From NCBI RefSeq assembly GCF_002216685.1, contig NZ_CP022352.1:496001-560000 (forward strand): a stretch of 64,000 nt of DNA, written 5' to 3'. The notes below the pieces were generated by a model, which had not been told where the DNA came from, did no database searches, and saw only the letters and a program-made list of their open reading frames with translations. The first letter of the stretch is position 1. The number at the start of each line of letters is the position of its first letter. This document shows, piece after piece, positions 55,697 to 64,000 of the stretch. Both the position numbers and the translations under genes were made by a program. Origin of the DNA: Vibrio tarriae (GTDB lineage: Bacteria; Pseudomonadota; Gammaproteobacteria; Enterobacterales; Vibrionaceae).

Positions 55697-56766
55697 TGAA
55701 AGATAAAAGAATTCATGAATTAGCAGAGTTGCTGGTTCACCACTCTTTGGCGATTCAACCCGGTGAGAAGGTGATGATCGCCGCGATGGAAGAGTGCAGC
55801 ATTCCATTTGCAAAAGCATTGAATCGCGAAATTGTGAAAGTAGGAGGGAACGTGCAAGTGCAGTTTCTCAGTGAGGAGATGCGCCATGATCTGATGAAAT
55901 ATGGTTCTACGGAGCAGATGGCTTGGATCCCTGAGATTGAGCGTTACGGGATGGAGTGGGCTGATGTGTACATTGCACTTCGCGGTGCTTCAAACCTCTA
56001 TATGCATTGGGACATCGCGCCAGAACATAAAGCGATTAGCCAAAAAACGCAGGGGATCATCTCGACCGATCGCTGGATGAAAACCCGCTGGTGCTTACTG
56101 CGTATTCCTAATCTCAACATGGCGCACCAAGCCAAAATGGATGAAGAAACCTTGACTGAGCAGTTCTTCAACGCCTGTTTGCTCGACTGGGATAGCTATA
56201 CAGCAGATTGGCAGAGATTGTGCGATCAGCTAGAGCAAGGCAGCGAAATTCGCATCGTCGCGCAAGGGACCGATTTGAGCTTCTCAACCAAGGGGCGCAA
56301 GTGGGTAGTGTTTGATGGCCGAGCCAATATGCCGGATGGCGAAATTGCTACCGCTCCGCTCACCGAGACCATTAATGGTTACATCTCGTTTGAGACACCG
56401 GGCGTGTTAGGCGGACAACTGATCGAAAACATCTATCTTGAGTGGGCGGATGGAAAATTAGTGAAAGCGAATGCCAGCTCGAATCTTGATTATCTACAGA
56501 AGATCCTTGCCACCGACGAAGGCGCGGGGTTGATTGGCGAATTTGCTTTCGGACTCAACCCAGAAATGAAGTTTTTTACCAATGACATTCTGATCGATGA
56601 AAAGATTGGTGGCAGCTTACATATCGCACTGGGTCGAGCCTATCCGCAATGCGGTGGAACCAATATGTCCTCAATTCACTGGGATATCATTAAAGATACT
56701 CGTGAAGAGGGAGAAGTGTATTTGGATGGCAAACTGATCTTTAAAGCTGGACAGTTCTTGTTCTAA
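55696..56766 (+). CDS. M29-type aminopeptidase-like metalloprotein
   Basis: I place the start at the ATG at 55696 (MKDKRIHELAELLVHHSLAI), giving 356 aa. It resembles thermophilic aminopeptidases of family M29. The putative two-metal site is complete: E216 (MPDGEIATAP), E282 (GLIGEFAFGLNP), H309 (SLHIALGRAYP), H328 and D330 (SIHWDII). It is slightly shorter than the roughly 410-aa family members. Its place between sugar permeases and a sugar kinase is unusual. It may cleave a peptide-like or amide-linked moiety from the imported glycoside. Confidence 0.85.
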   Translation: MKDKRIHELAELLVHHSLAIQPGEKVMIAAMEECSIPFAKALNREIVKVGGNVQVQFLSEEMRHDLMKYGSTEQMAWIPEIERYGMEWADVYIALRGASNLYMHWDIAPEHKAISQKTQGIISTDRWMKTRWCLLRIPNLNMAHQAKMDEETLTEQFFNACLLDWDSYTADWQRLCDQLEQGSEIRIVAQGTDLSFSTKGRKWVVFDGRANMPDGEIATAPLTETINGYISFETPGVLGGQLIENIYLEWADGKLVKANASSNLDYLQKILATDEGAGLIGEFAFGLNPEMKFFTNDILIDEKIGGSLHIALGRAYPQCGGTNMSSIHWDIIKDTREEGEVYLDGKLIFKAGQFLF

Positions 56767-56781
56767 ACCACAGAGGTCATT

Positions 56782-58311
56782 ATGGGTGCGTATTATTTAG
56801 GGATCGACATTGGTACATACTCCAGCAAAGGCGTGATCGTGGATGAACAAGGCAAAGTGGTGGTCTCCCATGGCATTAACCACTCATTGAGCATTCCTCA
56901 CGATGGATGGGCAGAGCACGATGCGAAGCAGGTTTGGTGGGGTGAGTTTATCGAAATTTGCCAAACTTTATTGCGCAAATCAGGTATCACACCAGCACAA
57001 ATCAAAGCGGTAGGCCATAGTGCGATGTCTCCCTGTATCTTGTGTGCTGATGAACAAGGTGAGCCATTACACAACGCGATTTTGTATGGCATAGATACTC
57101 GAGCGGTAGAGCAGCAGCGCAACATTGAACAGCAGATTGGCCATGACCAAATTTATCAACTCAGTGGCGTCACGCTCTCTTCTCAATCGGTCACGCCCAA
57201 ACTGCGTTGGATTCAAGAACATTTACCGCAGGTGTGGCAAAAAGCTCACTTCTTGTTCTCGGCCTCCGGCTATCTGACTTATCAATTGACGGGACAATAT
57301 TGCCTGAATTACTACGATGCGATTGGTTATCCCGGTTTGTATGATGTAGAAAACCGCACGTGGTCAGAACAATTTCGTCGCGCATTAATCGGCGATAAAG
57401 CGCTACCTGATTTGCTTTGGGCGAGTGAATTTGCTGGGTACATCACAGCGCAAGCCGCCAAGTTAACAGGCTTACAAGAAGGCACACCAGTATTACCCGG
57501 TTGTGCTGATGCGGCCTCTGAAGCATTGGCGGCAGGGATAAAAGCCGTTGGCGATACTATGATGATGTACGGCAGCTCCACCTTTTTCATTAGCCGAACC
57601 AAGCGCTTACCCCATTCCCCCATTTTTTGGGGAAACCACTTTTTAGAGCCTGAAACCTATGTGATTTCAGGTGGAACAGCAACCTGTGGCAGTTTGATCA
57701 CATGGTATCTCAAGCAATTTGGAGCAGAAGCCTATTGTATTGCGACGGAAACTCAGCAAAGCCCCTATGCGGTTTTGATGCAAGAGTTTTCCATGTCCAC
57801 TCCTGGAGCGAATGGGCTTATTTGTTTGCCATACTTTTCTGGCGAGCGAACGCCAGTATTGGATAACCGAGCAAAAGGAGTGCTAATGGGACTTTCACTT
57901 CATCATACCCATGCGGATGTTTATCGCTCCGTACTGGAAGGGATTGCGATGAGCCTTCGACACAATCTGGAGACGCTATCGAAAGAGGGATTTGCTATCG
58001 CACAACTTTTTGCCGTCGGAGGCGGAACGCACAATCCTTATTTAATGCAGGCGGTGAGCGATATTGCGCAAAAAGAGCAGCGAGTTCCGCAAGTGGATTT
58101 GGGCGCGTGTTATGGAGACTGTTTGATGGCCGCAAAAGCGGTAGGGCAATTTACCTCATTAGATGAGGCAGTAGAGCATTGGGTTACACATACGCGTCAC
58201 TATACACCGCAGGCGCTAACGAACATCTACGACCCTTTATATTCGCTATACCTTGAACTCTATACGCACACCAAACCACTCATGCAACAACTTCATCAGC
58301 TAAAGGGGTGA
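56782..58311 (+). CDS. FGGY-family carbohydrate kinase
   Basis: A 509-aa kinase with two actin-like domains. The N-terminal phosphate loop is YLGIDIGTYSSKGVIVDEQG. The FGGY signatures YGSSTFF and AVGGGTHNPYLMQAVSDIAQ are present. The substrate-site region is WAEHDAKQVWWGEF, similar to xylulokinase and LsrK. It should phosphorylate the imported sugar in the cytoplasm. A xylulokinase-like or AI-2-kinase-like specificity cannot be settled from sequence. Confidence 0.9.
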   Translation: MGAYYLGIDIGTYSSKGVIVDEQGKVVVSHGINHSLSIPHDGWAEHDAKQVWWGEFIEICQTLLRKSGITPAQIKAVGHSAMSPCILCADEQGEPLHNAILYGIDTRAVEQQRNIEQQIGHDQIYQLSGVTLSSQSVTPKLRWIQEHLPQVWQKAHFLFSASGYLTYQLTGQYCLNYYDAIGYPGLYDVENRTWSEQFRRALIGDKALPDLLWASEFAGYITAQAAKLTGLQEGTPVLPGCADAASEALAAGIKAVGDTMMMYGSSTFFISRTKRLPHSPIFWGNHFLEPETYVISGGTATCGSLITWYLKQFGAEAYCIATETQQSPYAVLMQEFSMSTPGANGLICLPYFSGERTPVLDNRAKGVLMGLSLHHTHADVYRSVLEGIAMSLRHNLETLSKEGFAIAQLFAVGGGTHNPYLMQAVSDIAQKEQRVPQVDLGACYGDCLMAAKAVGQFTSLDEAVEHWVTHTRHYTPQALTNIYDPLYSLYLELYTHTKPLMQQLHQLKG

Positions 58312-58314
58312 ATT

Positions 58315-59073
58315 ATGCAGGCAACTCAGCGGCGGCAACAAATCCTGCGTTATGTTTGGCAGCACGGAGAAATACTTACCAACCAAGCCATTGAACTATT
58401 TGGTTTTTCCGCGCCTACCGTACGGCGAGATTTTCTCAAGTTAGTGCAGTCACATCCCTCCATTCATCGTATTCATGGCGGCATTCGCTTTAATCAACAG
58501 AAAACCGATTTGGAGTTTGAATTCGATATCAAGCTGCAGTTACAAACCAAGGCCAAGCAAGAAATTGCGGCCAAAGCTGTGGCACACATAGAGCCTAACG
58601 ATTGTTTGTTTCTTGATTCAGGCTCAACTTGTTATGAATTGGCCAAATATTTAAAAGAGATGGAAGTCACCGTCATCACTACCGATTTGAACATTGCTCA
58701 TTTATTAGCAGGAACCTCAAAAGTGGATGTGTACATTGTGGGTGGAAAAGTGAGAAATGGTTTCTTCTCTATCGGAGACAGCATGGCGGTTGAATCTCTG
58801 CGCCAGTTTTCTGCCGCTAAAGCCTTCATGTCTTGTGATGCAATATCACTCAACTCTGGCATCACCAACTCCTCCATGTTTGAAGTAGGAGTCAAAAAGA
58901 ACGTCATTCAACAATGTCAGGCTGTGTATATGTTGGCAGATGACAGCAAGTTTGAACGAACAGAGCCTTATGCAGTGGCCGCGCTTTCGGTTATCTCGTA
59001 CCTGATTACAAACACAGACCTCGATAGCTCTTTAAAAAAACAGTACTTAGCCCGTGGTATACAGATGATCTGA
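58315..59073 (+). CDS. DeoR-family transcriptional regulator
   Basis: A 252-aa repressor. The N-terminal HTH (RRQQILRYVWQHGEILTNQA, FGFSAPTVRRDFLKL, IHRIHGGI) is followed by the sugar-phosphate-binding DeoRC domain (LFLDSGSTCYELAKYLKEME, TTDLNIAHLLAG, YIVGGKVRN, MLADDSKF). It is the last gene of the operon, three bases after the kinase. It probably senses the phosphorylated sugar and binds repeats upstream of the operon. Confidence 0.9.
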   Translation: MQATQRRQQILRYVWQHGEILTNQAIELFGFSAPTVRRDFLKLVQSHPSIHRIHGGIRFNQQKTDLEFEFDIKLQLQTKAKQEIAAKAVAHIEPNDCLFLDSGSTCYELAKYLKEMEVTVITTDLNIAHLLAGTSKVDVYIVGGKVRNGFFSIGDSMAVESLRQFSAAKAFMSCDAISLNSGITNSSMFEVGVKKNVIQQCQAVYMLADDSKFERTEPYAVAALSVISYLITNTDLDSSLKKQYLARGIQMI

Positions 59074-59226
59074 ACCTTTCTCTTTTATAAACCGCAGAGT
59101 ATATCGACAAATTCCATACTCACAGAGTGACATAAGCCTTAATTTGCAGGCAGCAACATTCAGCTATCTGCATTCTTCTTATACACTTAGTTCATGGATA
59201 TTCTGTACCGTAAAAGATAAAGCGCT

Positions 59227-60897
59227 ATGTGGAAAGAGATACTCGAATTCACGCCAGATAAACAAAAAGTGATCGCGAAATTAGGGGCGCAAGGAGCAGC
59301 AAAAGCGCTTAATCGCAGCGAATTGCCTATGGTGTTGGCGCAAATTGGAGCGGGTAAACTGTTCATATTGGATGAGGAAGTCACTCGTTTTATCAATTGT
59401 GTTAAAGAAAGCAAACGTCCTGCGTTTGAAGGCATAGCGATTGCTGAAGTGCGTAATGCGACGGTTTCCGTTGCACTTGGCGAAAAAGAAATGCTAGCCA
59501 GTATGGTGGTGACCGGTGCCTATGGGGGGCGTGGTCTACGTGGCAATGAGTTGGTGCATGCCCTAGCACAGGCCAGTGTTCTCAAAGGCATCAATAAACT
59601 GGCGCTAAAAAAAGTGCTGTTAGTGAGTAGCCAATTAAAACCGGGTGAAGTGTTTACTCAGCCCGTAGCGCGAGGCAAGGAGCCAATCCAAGGGCGTGAT
59701 ACTCAATTTGTTCCATTAGTGGAAGATGTCTCGAAGCGTGTGCTGCGCCCTCAGCAAAAAGCGGGTGAAAGCAAACTCGATATGCGCAACTTAGGTGAAA
59801 CCATCACAGTCGGTGAAAATGATCCTGTGATGCGTCGTTTGCCCGCGACTAAAGGTGAAATGGGTTATACCGTTCAGGGTAAGCAGATCCCACCCAAACC
59901 CGGTAAGGAATCGGCTTTGGTTGCAGGTAAAGGTACTCATATCTCACCCAATGACCCCAATTTATTACTCGCTAGCCAAGCGGGCATGCCTATTATCAAA
60001 AAGAACACCATAGAAGTGGATAGTGCGCTTTGCCTCAATCATGTCAGTGTGGCCACTGGGCATATCCGTTTTAAAGGCAATGTCGTGATTACTGGGGATA
60101 TTGAACCTGGAATGATTGTTCGCGCGACGGGGTCGATTACAGTTGGTGGTTTTATTGAATCCGCCAATGTTCAAGCGCAAGGTGATATTGAAGTCGGCAA
60201 AGGCATCATAGGCCATATGGTGACGGATGACGAAGAGCGTAGCTGTGTTGTGAAATCAGGAGGCTGTATTCGCGCTAACTATGCGCAGTATGTTGAGCTA
60301 CAAGCCGCAGACTCGATCCATCTTGGGGTACACAGTATCGGCAATATTATTCGCTGCGGGAACGATCTGACAGTACTCGATAGCAAAATGACTCAAGGCA
60401 CCTTAAGCGCAGGGAGCGCCAAAGTTGGTGGTAAAGTGCTCTGCTTTAATCTCGGTGTGGAGGGCGACACAGCAACCCATGTTGAGGCTTTTGCGCGTTA
60501 CCAAAACTATAAAGAAAGAATCAACAAACACAAAGATCTTTACAAGCAAGCGCAAGACACCACTATGGTACTGATTCGCCGTGAAATTGAGTTCAAAAAA
60601 CGCCCCAAAGCGGAGCGTAGTGATGAAGAGGCTCAAGATATCGAGACCGAGAAAGCCGATGCTGCGACTCAGATGGAAAAAATTAAACTCGCCTTGGATA
60701 TGCTCAATGAAGAGTTTGAGCAGCAGTTATTGGAAAATACGGTGGAGGCGAAAAATAAAGTTTTTACCCATGTCACTATCCAGTTTGGTGATGAAAAAGT
60801 ATTGACCAAACGTGAACATGGCGCTTCGATTTTTAGCTTTAATCAATACGATATTAAACTCTCTTCGCTATTGGAATCCGAAGATATTGGGATTTGA
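59227..60897 (+). CDS. FapA (DUF342) family protein
   Basis: A 556-aa protein of the FapA/DUF342 family. The N-terminal conserved region (about residues 90-180) is followed by a polymer-forming right-handed beta-helix (residues about 220-420; hexapeptide-like IRFKGNVVITGDIEPGMIVR, GSITVGGFIESANVQAQGDI) and a C-terminal coiled coil with many charged residues. Its function in Vibrio is not known; family members have been linked to chromosome or cell-envelope processes. It has its own promoter region (59074-59226) and a perfect terminator. Confidence 0.85.
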   Translation: MWKEILEFTPDKQKVIAKLGAQGAAKALNRSELPMVLAQIGAGKLFILDEEVTRFINCVKESKRPAFEGIAIAEVRNATVSVALGEKEMLASMVVTGAYGGRGLRGNELVHALAQASVLKGINKLALKKVLLVSSQLKPGEVFTQPVARGKEPIQGRDTQFVPLVEDVSKRVLRPQQKAGESKLDMRNLGETITVGENDPVMRRLPATKGEMGYTVQGKQIPPKPGKESALVAGKGTHISPNDPNLLLASQAGMPIIKKNTIEVDSALCLNHVSVATGHIRFKGNVVITGDIEPGMIVRATGSITVGGFIESANVQAQGDIEVGKGIIGHMVTDDEERSCVVKSGGCIRANYAQYVELQAADSIHLGVHSIGNIIRCGNDLTVLDSKMTQGTLSAGSAKVGGKVLCFNLGVEGDTATHVEAFARYQNYKERINKHKDLYKQAQDTTMVLIRREIEFKKRPKAERSDEEAQDIETEKADAATQMEKIKLALDMLNEEFEQQLLENTVEAKNKVFTHVTIQFGDEKVLTKREHGASIFSFNQYDIKLSSLLESEDIGI

Positions 60898-60904
60898 GCG
60901 ATAA

Positions 60905-60924
60905 AAGGGCACTTAAGTGCCCTT
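60905..60924. terminator. Bidirectional terminator
   Basis: AAGGGCACTTAAGTGCCCTT is a perfect 20-base palindrome, between the DUF342 gene and the convergent phosphoesterase gene. Confidence 0.8.
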
Positions 60925-60970
60925 AGCTTGAAAAGCATACATATCATCATTGTTTGCTCAAAGAATTACT

Positions 60971-62899
60971 CTATTGAATAGGCGTTTTCGTCACACCACT
61001 TTCTTTACTCGCGATGAAGTGTAAAAATTGTCCGTTTTCAAATTCTACACCCTGAACGAATTTATTATTCTGGTAGTCTTCATGGTGGTGGACATCAATA
61101 GCTAAGACTTTATTGGCATACAAATAAGTTGGTTTATCAAATACTGTATGCCCAATCATCATTTTCTGAGCATTAAAGAGGTTTAGCCCTCGCTCGACTT
61201 CTTGTTGAGTGACTAAGTTTCGAGCAATGTCCCTATCCCAATAAAAGCGTGAGACTAAATAGAAGTTTCTGTCTGATGAGTTATAACCATTAATGCTATG
61301 TTGTCGGCCAATACTATTAATCTCATCTAGAGGAATTGAGCCATCGCTAATTCTGTCGATCAACTCAGATGTAAAACCCGCATGCACAAATAGATACTCT
61401 CCGGCGACTTCTACGATGTTTTTGGATCTGAGCCAACGACCGAGCTCTGTATTTTCCCCATACATTTCAATTAATGGTTTACCTACATATGCGGCATTCT
61501 TGTAGTAACGTGGGTGAACATATCGAAAGTCACCATAGAGATTCATCATATCGTGGTTACCCATGAGGAAATGGACGTTACCTCCTGCCGCTTGGGCTTG
61601 GGTTTCTAAGTGATAAAGAAGCCACAGAGATTCAGCAACATAATCCCCACGATCAAAGAGATCACCTATGTGATAAAGGTGCCCAGTACCATATGTCCAG
61701 TGAAAATCTTTATCCATAATTCCCGCATTGATTAACATATAAACTAAGGCTTCGATATTCCCTTCAATGTCAGAGGTTACGAAAAATTTTCCAGGCGCTT
61801 CATAACGAAATGGCGGTGGAGTAAATTCACTTTGTAACTGAACATCAAATTGGCCTAATTCTGCAGGGAGTGTCACCGTTACTTTTGCATCATTGTAGCT
61901 ATTGTAACGTTGACTTTTGAAACTATTCTCTGTGAAGGTGTTAACGACAACTTGCTCATTTTGATAGAAGACATATGGGCCATCCGAGTAACCTTGATAA
62001 ACATCAATTGACTTTAAAGTGGCATCAAATGCGATGTCAGAGCTGGAAATTGTTTGGTTGACAACATGGACGGCCAGTACATTCTTACCTTGGTTCAGTG
62101 CACTTGCCGGAATGACGAATGTGAACTCATCGTTAGGAAATGCGGTTGCAGTTGGCAACGTGGAATCATTTTTTATTTCACCTGAGACCATGTATGGAGT
62201 CCGAGCAATCTCTGCACCATTTACATAAATCACAGCCGCATCATCGACAATCATTTTCAGATAAACATCTTTCACAACGTTTATGTTGTCTACAGTCAGC
62301 TCTTTTCTGAAGTAATAAGAGGTAGGCTTATCTCCTCCAAAATTTTGAGTGGAGTAATTCGCTAAAAATGTATTTTGCGCATCAACACCATATCCAAACA
62401 AACCACGGCCCGTTTTCCAGTTACTGTCATCAAAAGTGACTGAGGCCCAATCTTCTGCCTTAGGAAGGCCATCATCTGAATATTTCCAATAAGAGCCATA
62501 GCTAAAATAGAGTTTTTGATTAGAACGACCACTGATACTAAATTGGATGCTGGCAACAGATTGAGCGGAAGTAAGTTTATCCGTTACTGTTAGTTTTAAA
62601 AGATAGTTGCCATCTTGTAATGTGGTCAAATTTACGTCACTTTCTGTGGAAAGTGTTTCTCCATTTAATTGCCACAAGTATTCAGCACGAATATTCGTAT
62701 CTACTTTTGCCTGTGCTGTTATTGCTTGGTTACCCATGATTTGGGCGGGTATCCCTTCTATTGATATTGAAAATGCTGTTGTTGAACTTTGGTTAGTTGA
62801 TTGATTTGAATCAGCAGTTTCGCCGTTACAGGCAGAAATGAATAATGTGATCAGCATTAATCTAATAGTCCGGCATCTCATGACGCTTAAAAATTTCAC
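60971..62899 (-). CDS. Lipoprotein metallophosphoesterase with Ig-like and jelly-roll-like N-terminal domains
   Basis: A 642-aa protein with a GTG start at 62899 (GGAG seven bases upstream). The lipoprotein signal ends LITLFISAC, with Cys24 as the lipidation site. Residues of about 45-125 look like a PKD/cadherin-like domain. Residues 130-290 (FRKELTVDNINVVKDVYLKM) resemble a galactose-binding-like jelly roll. A calcineurin-like phosphoesterase begins near 375: SDIEGNIEAL, GDLFDRGDY, GNHDMM, HAGFTSELID and GHTVFDKP. In the first motif the usual His of D-x-H-G is Glu. It probably faces the periplasm or surface. The substrate is unknown. Confidence 0.8.
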   Translation of the reverse strand: MKFLSVMRCRTIRLMLITLFISACNGETADSNQSTNQSSTTAFSISIEGIPAQIMGNQAITAQAKVDTNIRAEYLWQLNGETLSTESDVNLTTLQDGNYLLKLTVTDKLTSAQSVASIQFSISGRSNQKLYFSYGSYWKYSDDGLPKAEDWASVTFDDSNWKTGRGLFGYGVDAQNTFLANYSTQNFGGDKPTSYYFRKELTVDNINVVKDVYLKMIVDDAAVIYVNGAEIARTPYMVSGEIKNDSTLPTATAFPNDEFTFVIPASALNQGKNVLAVHVVNQTISSSDIAFDATLKSIDVYQGYSDGPYVFYQNEQVVVNTFTENSFKSQRYNSYNDAKVTVTLPAELGQFDVQLQSEFTPPPFRYEAPGKFFVTSDIEGNIEALVYMLINAGIMDKDFHWTYGTGHLYHIGDLFDRGDYVAESLWLLYHLETQAQAAGGNVHFLMGNHDMMNLYGDFRYVHPRYYKNAAYVGKPLIEMYGENTELGRWLRSKNIVEVAGEYLFVHAGFTSELIDRISDGSIPLDEINSIGRQHSINGYNSSDRNFYLVSRFYWDRDIARNLVTQQEVERGLNLFNAQKMMIGHTVFDKPTYLYANKVLAIDVHHHEDYQNNKFVQGVEFENGQFLHFIASKESGVTKTPIQ

Positions 62900-63036
62900 A
62901 ATAGTACTCCATTTAGGTAAAGCACCAATTGTTATTTTCTAATGTGAAGTAAGGTCGACAGTTTAATGACGTTTTTATGTATAAATAGGTTTTTGTTAAG
63001 TAAAACACAGTAAAAATGATGTTTTTTACTGTAATA

Positions 63037-63072
63037 AAAAGCCAAGGGGATCTAATGATCCCCTTGGCTTTT
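63037..63072. terminator. Strong bidirectional terminator
   Basis: A 16-bp perfect stem (AAAAGCCAAGGGGATC and GATCCCCTTGGCTTTT) around TAAT lies 13 bases after the stop of the secretion ATPase gene. A-runs and T-runs flank it. Confidence 0.92.
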
Positions 63073-63084
63073 ACCTCACTTTAT

Positions 63085-64000
63085 CTATTGCACTGCGCGT
63101 ACATTACCTTGGCGCAGGTCATTTAGCACTTCATGCTTTGGACCATCGGCAATAATGCAGCCTTTCTCCATCACAATCACGCGGTCAACCACATCCAGCA
63201 TCGAGGTTTTGTGGGTGATAAGGATCAGCGTCTCACCAGGCTTTAGTTGGCTAAGTTGCTGCTTAATGTGCATCTCTGAGCGGTTATCCATCGCGCTGGT
63301 GGGTTCATCCATCAACAAAACGGGAGGGCGGCCAAGAAAAGCGCGCGCAATCGAAACCGATTGACGTTGACCACCCGAAAGCAGCATACCTCCTTCACCT
63401 ACTTGGCGTTCCAGCCCCGCAGGATCTTGCTGGGTAAATACCGTAACCCCCGCTCGGTTGGCAGCATCCATCACCTCACGATCATCGGAGAGTGGGCGGC
63501 CAAGGGTAATGTTGTCGCGAATCGAGCCATAAAACAGCACACTGTCTTGCGGTACACAACCAATATTGCGGCGAATATCGATGTGATGCAGCTGCGAGAT
63601 ATCCGTATCATCGATTCGCACATGCCCTTCAGTCGGTTTGTACAGTCCCATGATCAAGCGTTCAAGCGTGGTTTTACCCGAACCAATTCGACCAATAATC
63701 GCCACTTTTTCACCCGGATGAATGGTAAGGCTCAAATCACGGACGGACGCGATAGGCGAGTTCGGATAGTGGAAAGTGACTCGGTCCAGCTCAATCTTGC
63801 CTTGAATGATGGGACGGTGGATATAGCGTTTACCTTCTTCTTGTTCATCTGGCATCGACATCACTTGTTCAATGATGGTCATGGATGATTTGGCTTGGTT
63901 GTAACGGGTTGAAAGTAGTGAGAGCTGCACTAAAGGGCCAATCGCGCGGCCACTCAGCATAGTCGCGGCAATCAGTCCACCCATGGTCAGGTCACCGTTG
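63085..64000 (-). CDS. Type I secretion ABC transporter, C-terminal part (LapB/RtxB type)
   Basis: The gene runs off the right edge; about 305 C-terminal residues are visible. The end of the membrane domain, TMGGLIAATMLSGRAIGPLV, is characteristic of LapB/RtxB-type exporters. It is followed by the nucleotide-binding domain with Walker A GRIGSGKTTLERL, signature MLLSGGQRQSVSIARAFLG, Walker B VLLMDEPTSAMDN and a switch His in LITHKTS. It exports a large adhesin or toxin with a HlyD-type adaptor and TolC, whose genes are probably beyond the edge. Confidence 0.9.
   Translation of the reverse strand, partial: NGDLTMGGLIAATMLSGRAIGPLVQLSLLSTRYNQAKSSMTIIEQVMSMPDEQEEGKRYIHRPIIQGKIELDRVTFHYPNSPIASVRDLSLTIHPGEKVAIIGRIGSGKTTLERLIMGLYKPTEGHVRIDDTDISQLHHIDIRRNIGCVPQDSVLFYGSIRDNITLGRPLSDDREVMDAANRAGVTVFTQQDPAGLERQVGEGGMLLSGGQRQSVSIARAFLGRPPVLLMDEPTSAMDNRSEMHIKQQLSQLKPGETLILITHKTSMLDVVDRVIVMEKGCIIADGPKHEVLNDLRQGNVRAVQ

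Overview
The window looks like the origin region of chromosome 2 of Vibrio cholerae or a very close relative (V. mimicus or V. metoecus type). The evidence is a 658-aa RctB initiator, a partition pair ParA2/ParB2, an iteron-type origin between them built on ATGATCA repeats, four perfect parS2 centromere sites (TTTACANTGTAAA), and the third chemotaxis cluster with its own CheA, CheY, CheB, CheR and CheD. No rRNA, tRNA, CRISPR array, insertion sequence or prophage was seen.

Layout. 1-8.4 kb: maltodextrin and glycogen metabolism (glgB fragment, malQ, malP, and divergent malT, with MalT-box-like and CRP sites between malP and malT). 8.5-13.1 kb: housekeeping and small genes (yibL, a Cache chemoreceptor, a beta-hydroxyacid dehydrogenase, a YebC/YeeN-type regulator, a DUF3283 protein and a 65-aa protein). 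13.4-15.6 kb: an orphan pair of oligopeptide-type ABC ATPases plus an unknown protein. 15.8-21.3 kb: rctB, the origin (AT-rich ladder, six phased iterons, DnaA box, inhibitory region, parS2), then parA-parB. 21.3-24.6 kb: a PotD-like binding protein and tmcA.

24.7-33.2 kb: a probable regulon. An operon encodes a thermostable-hemolysin-family protein (GNAT/LuxI-like), an acyl-AMP ligase, a haem-oxygenase-like di-iron protein, an SDR, a periplasmic helical-repeat protein and an OmpR-type two-component system. It is followed by a convergent eptA (lipid A phosphoethanolamine transferase). TTAAG-N6-TTAAG boxes, which resemble PmrA/QseB sites, lie upstream of both the operon and eptA. This suggests that the two-component system controls an undescribed lipid-related pathway together with lipid A modification. 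I regard this as the most interesting part of the window.

33.3-38.0 kb: a complete peptide/nickel-type ABC importer with a fused double ATPase. 38.2-49.9 kb: a chemosensory cluster running STAS, cheY, cheA, two cheW, a soluble double-PAS receptor, cheR, cheD, cheB, a sensor-less membrane receptor, a STAS protein and a REC-SpoIIE-HATPase regulator. 50.3-59.1 kb: an eight-gene catabolic operon (BtpA-family protein, sugar ABC importer, M29-type metallopeptidase, FGGY kinase, DeoR regulator) for an unidentified carbohydrate; it may be accessory. 59.2-64 kb: a FapA/DUF342 protein, a lipoprotein metallophosphoesterase with an altered metal-binding motif, and the C-terminal part of a type I secretion ABC transporter.
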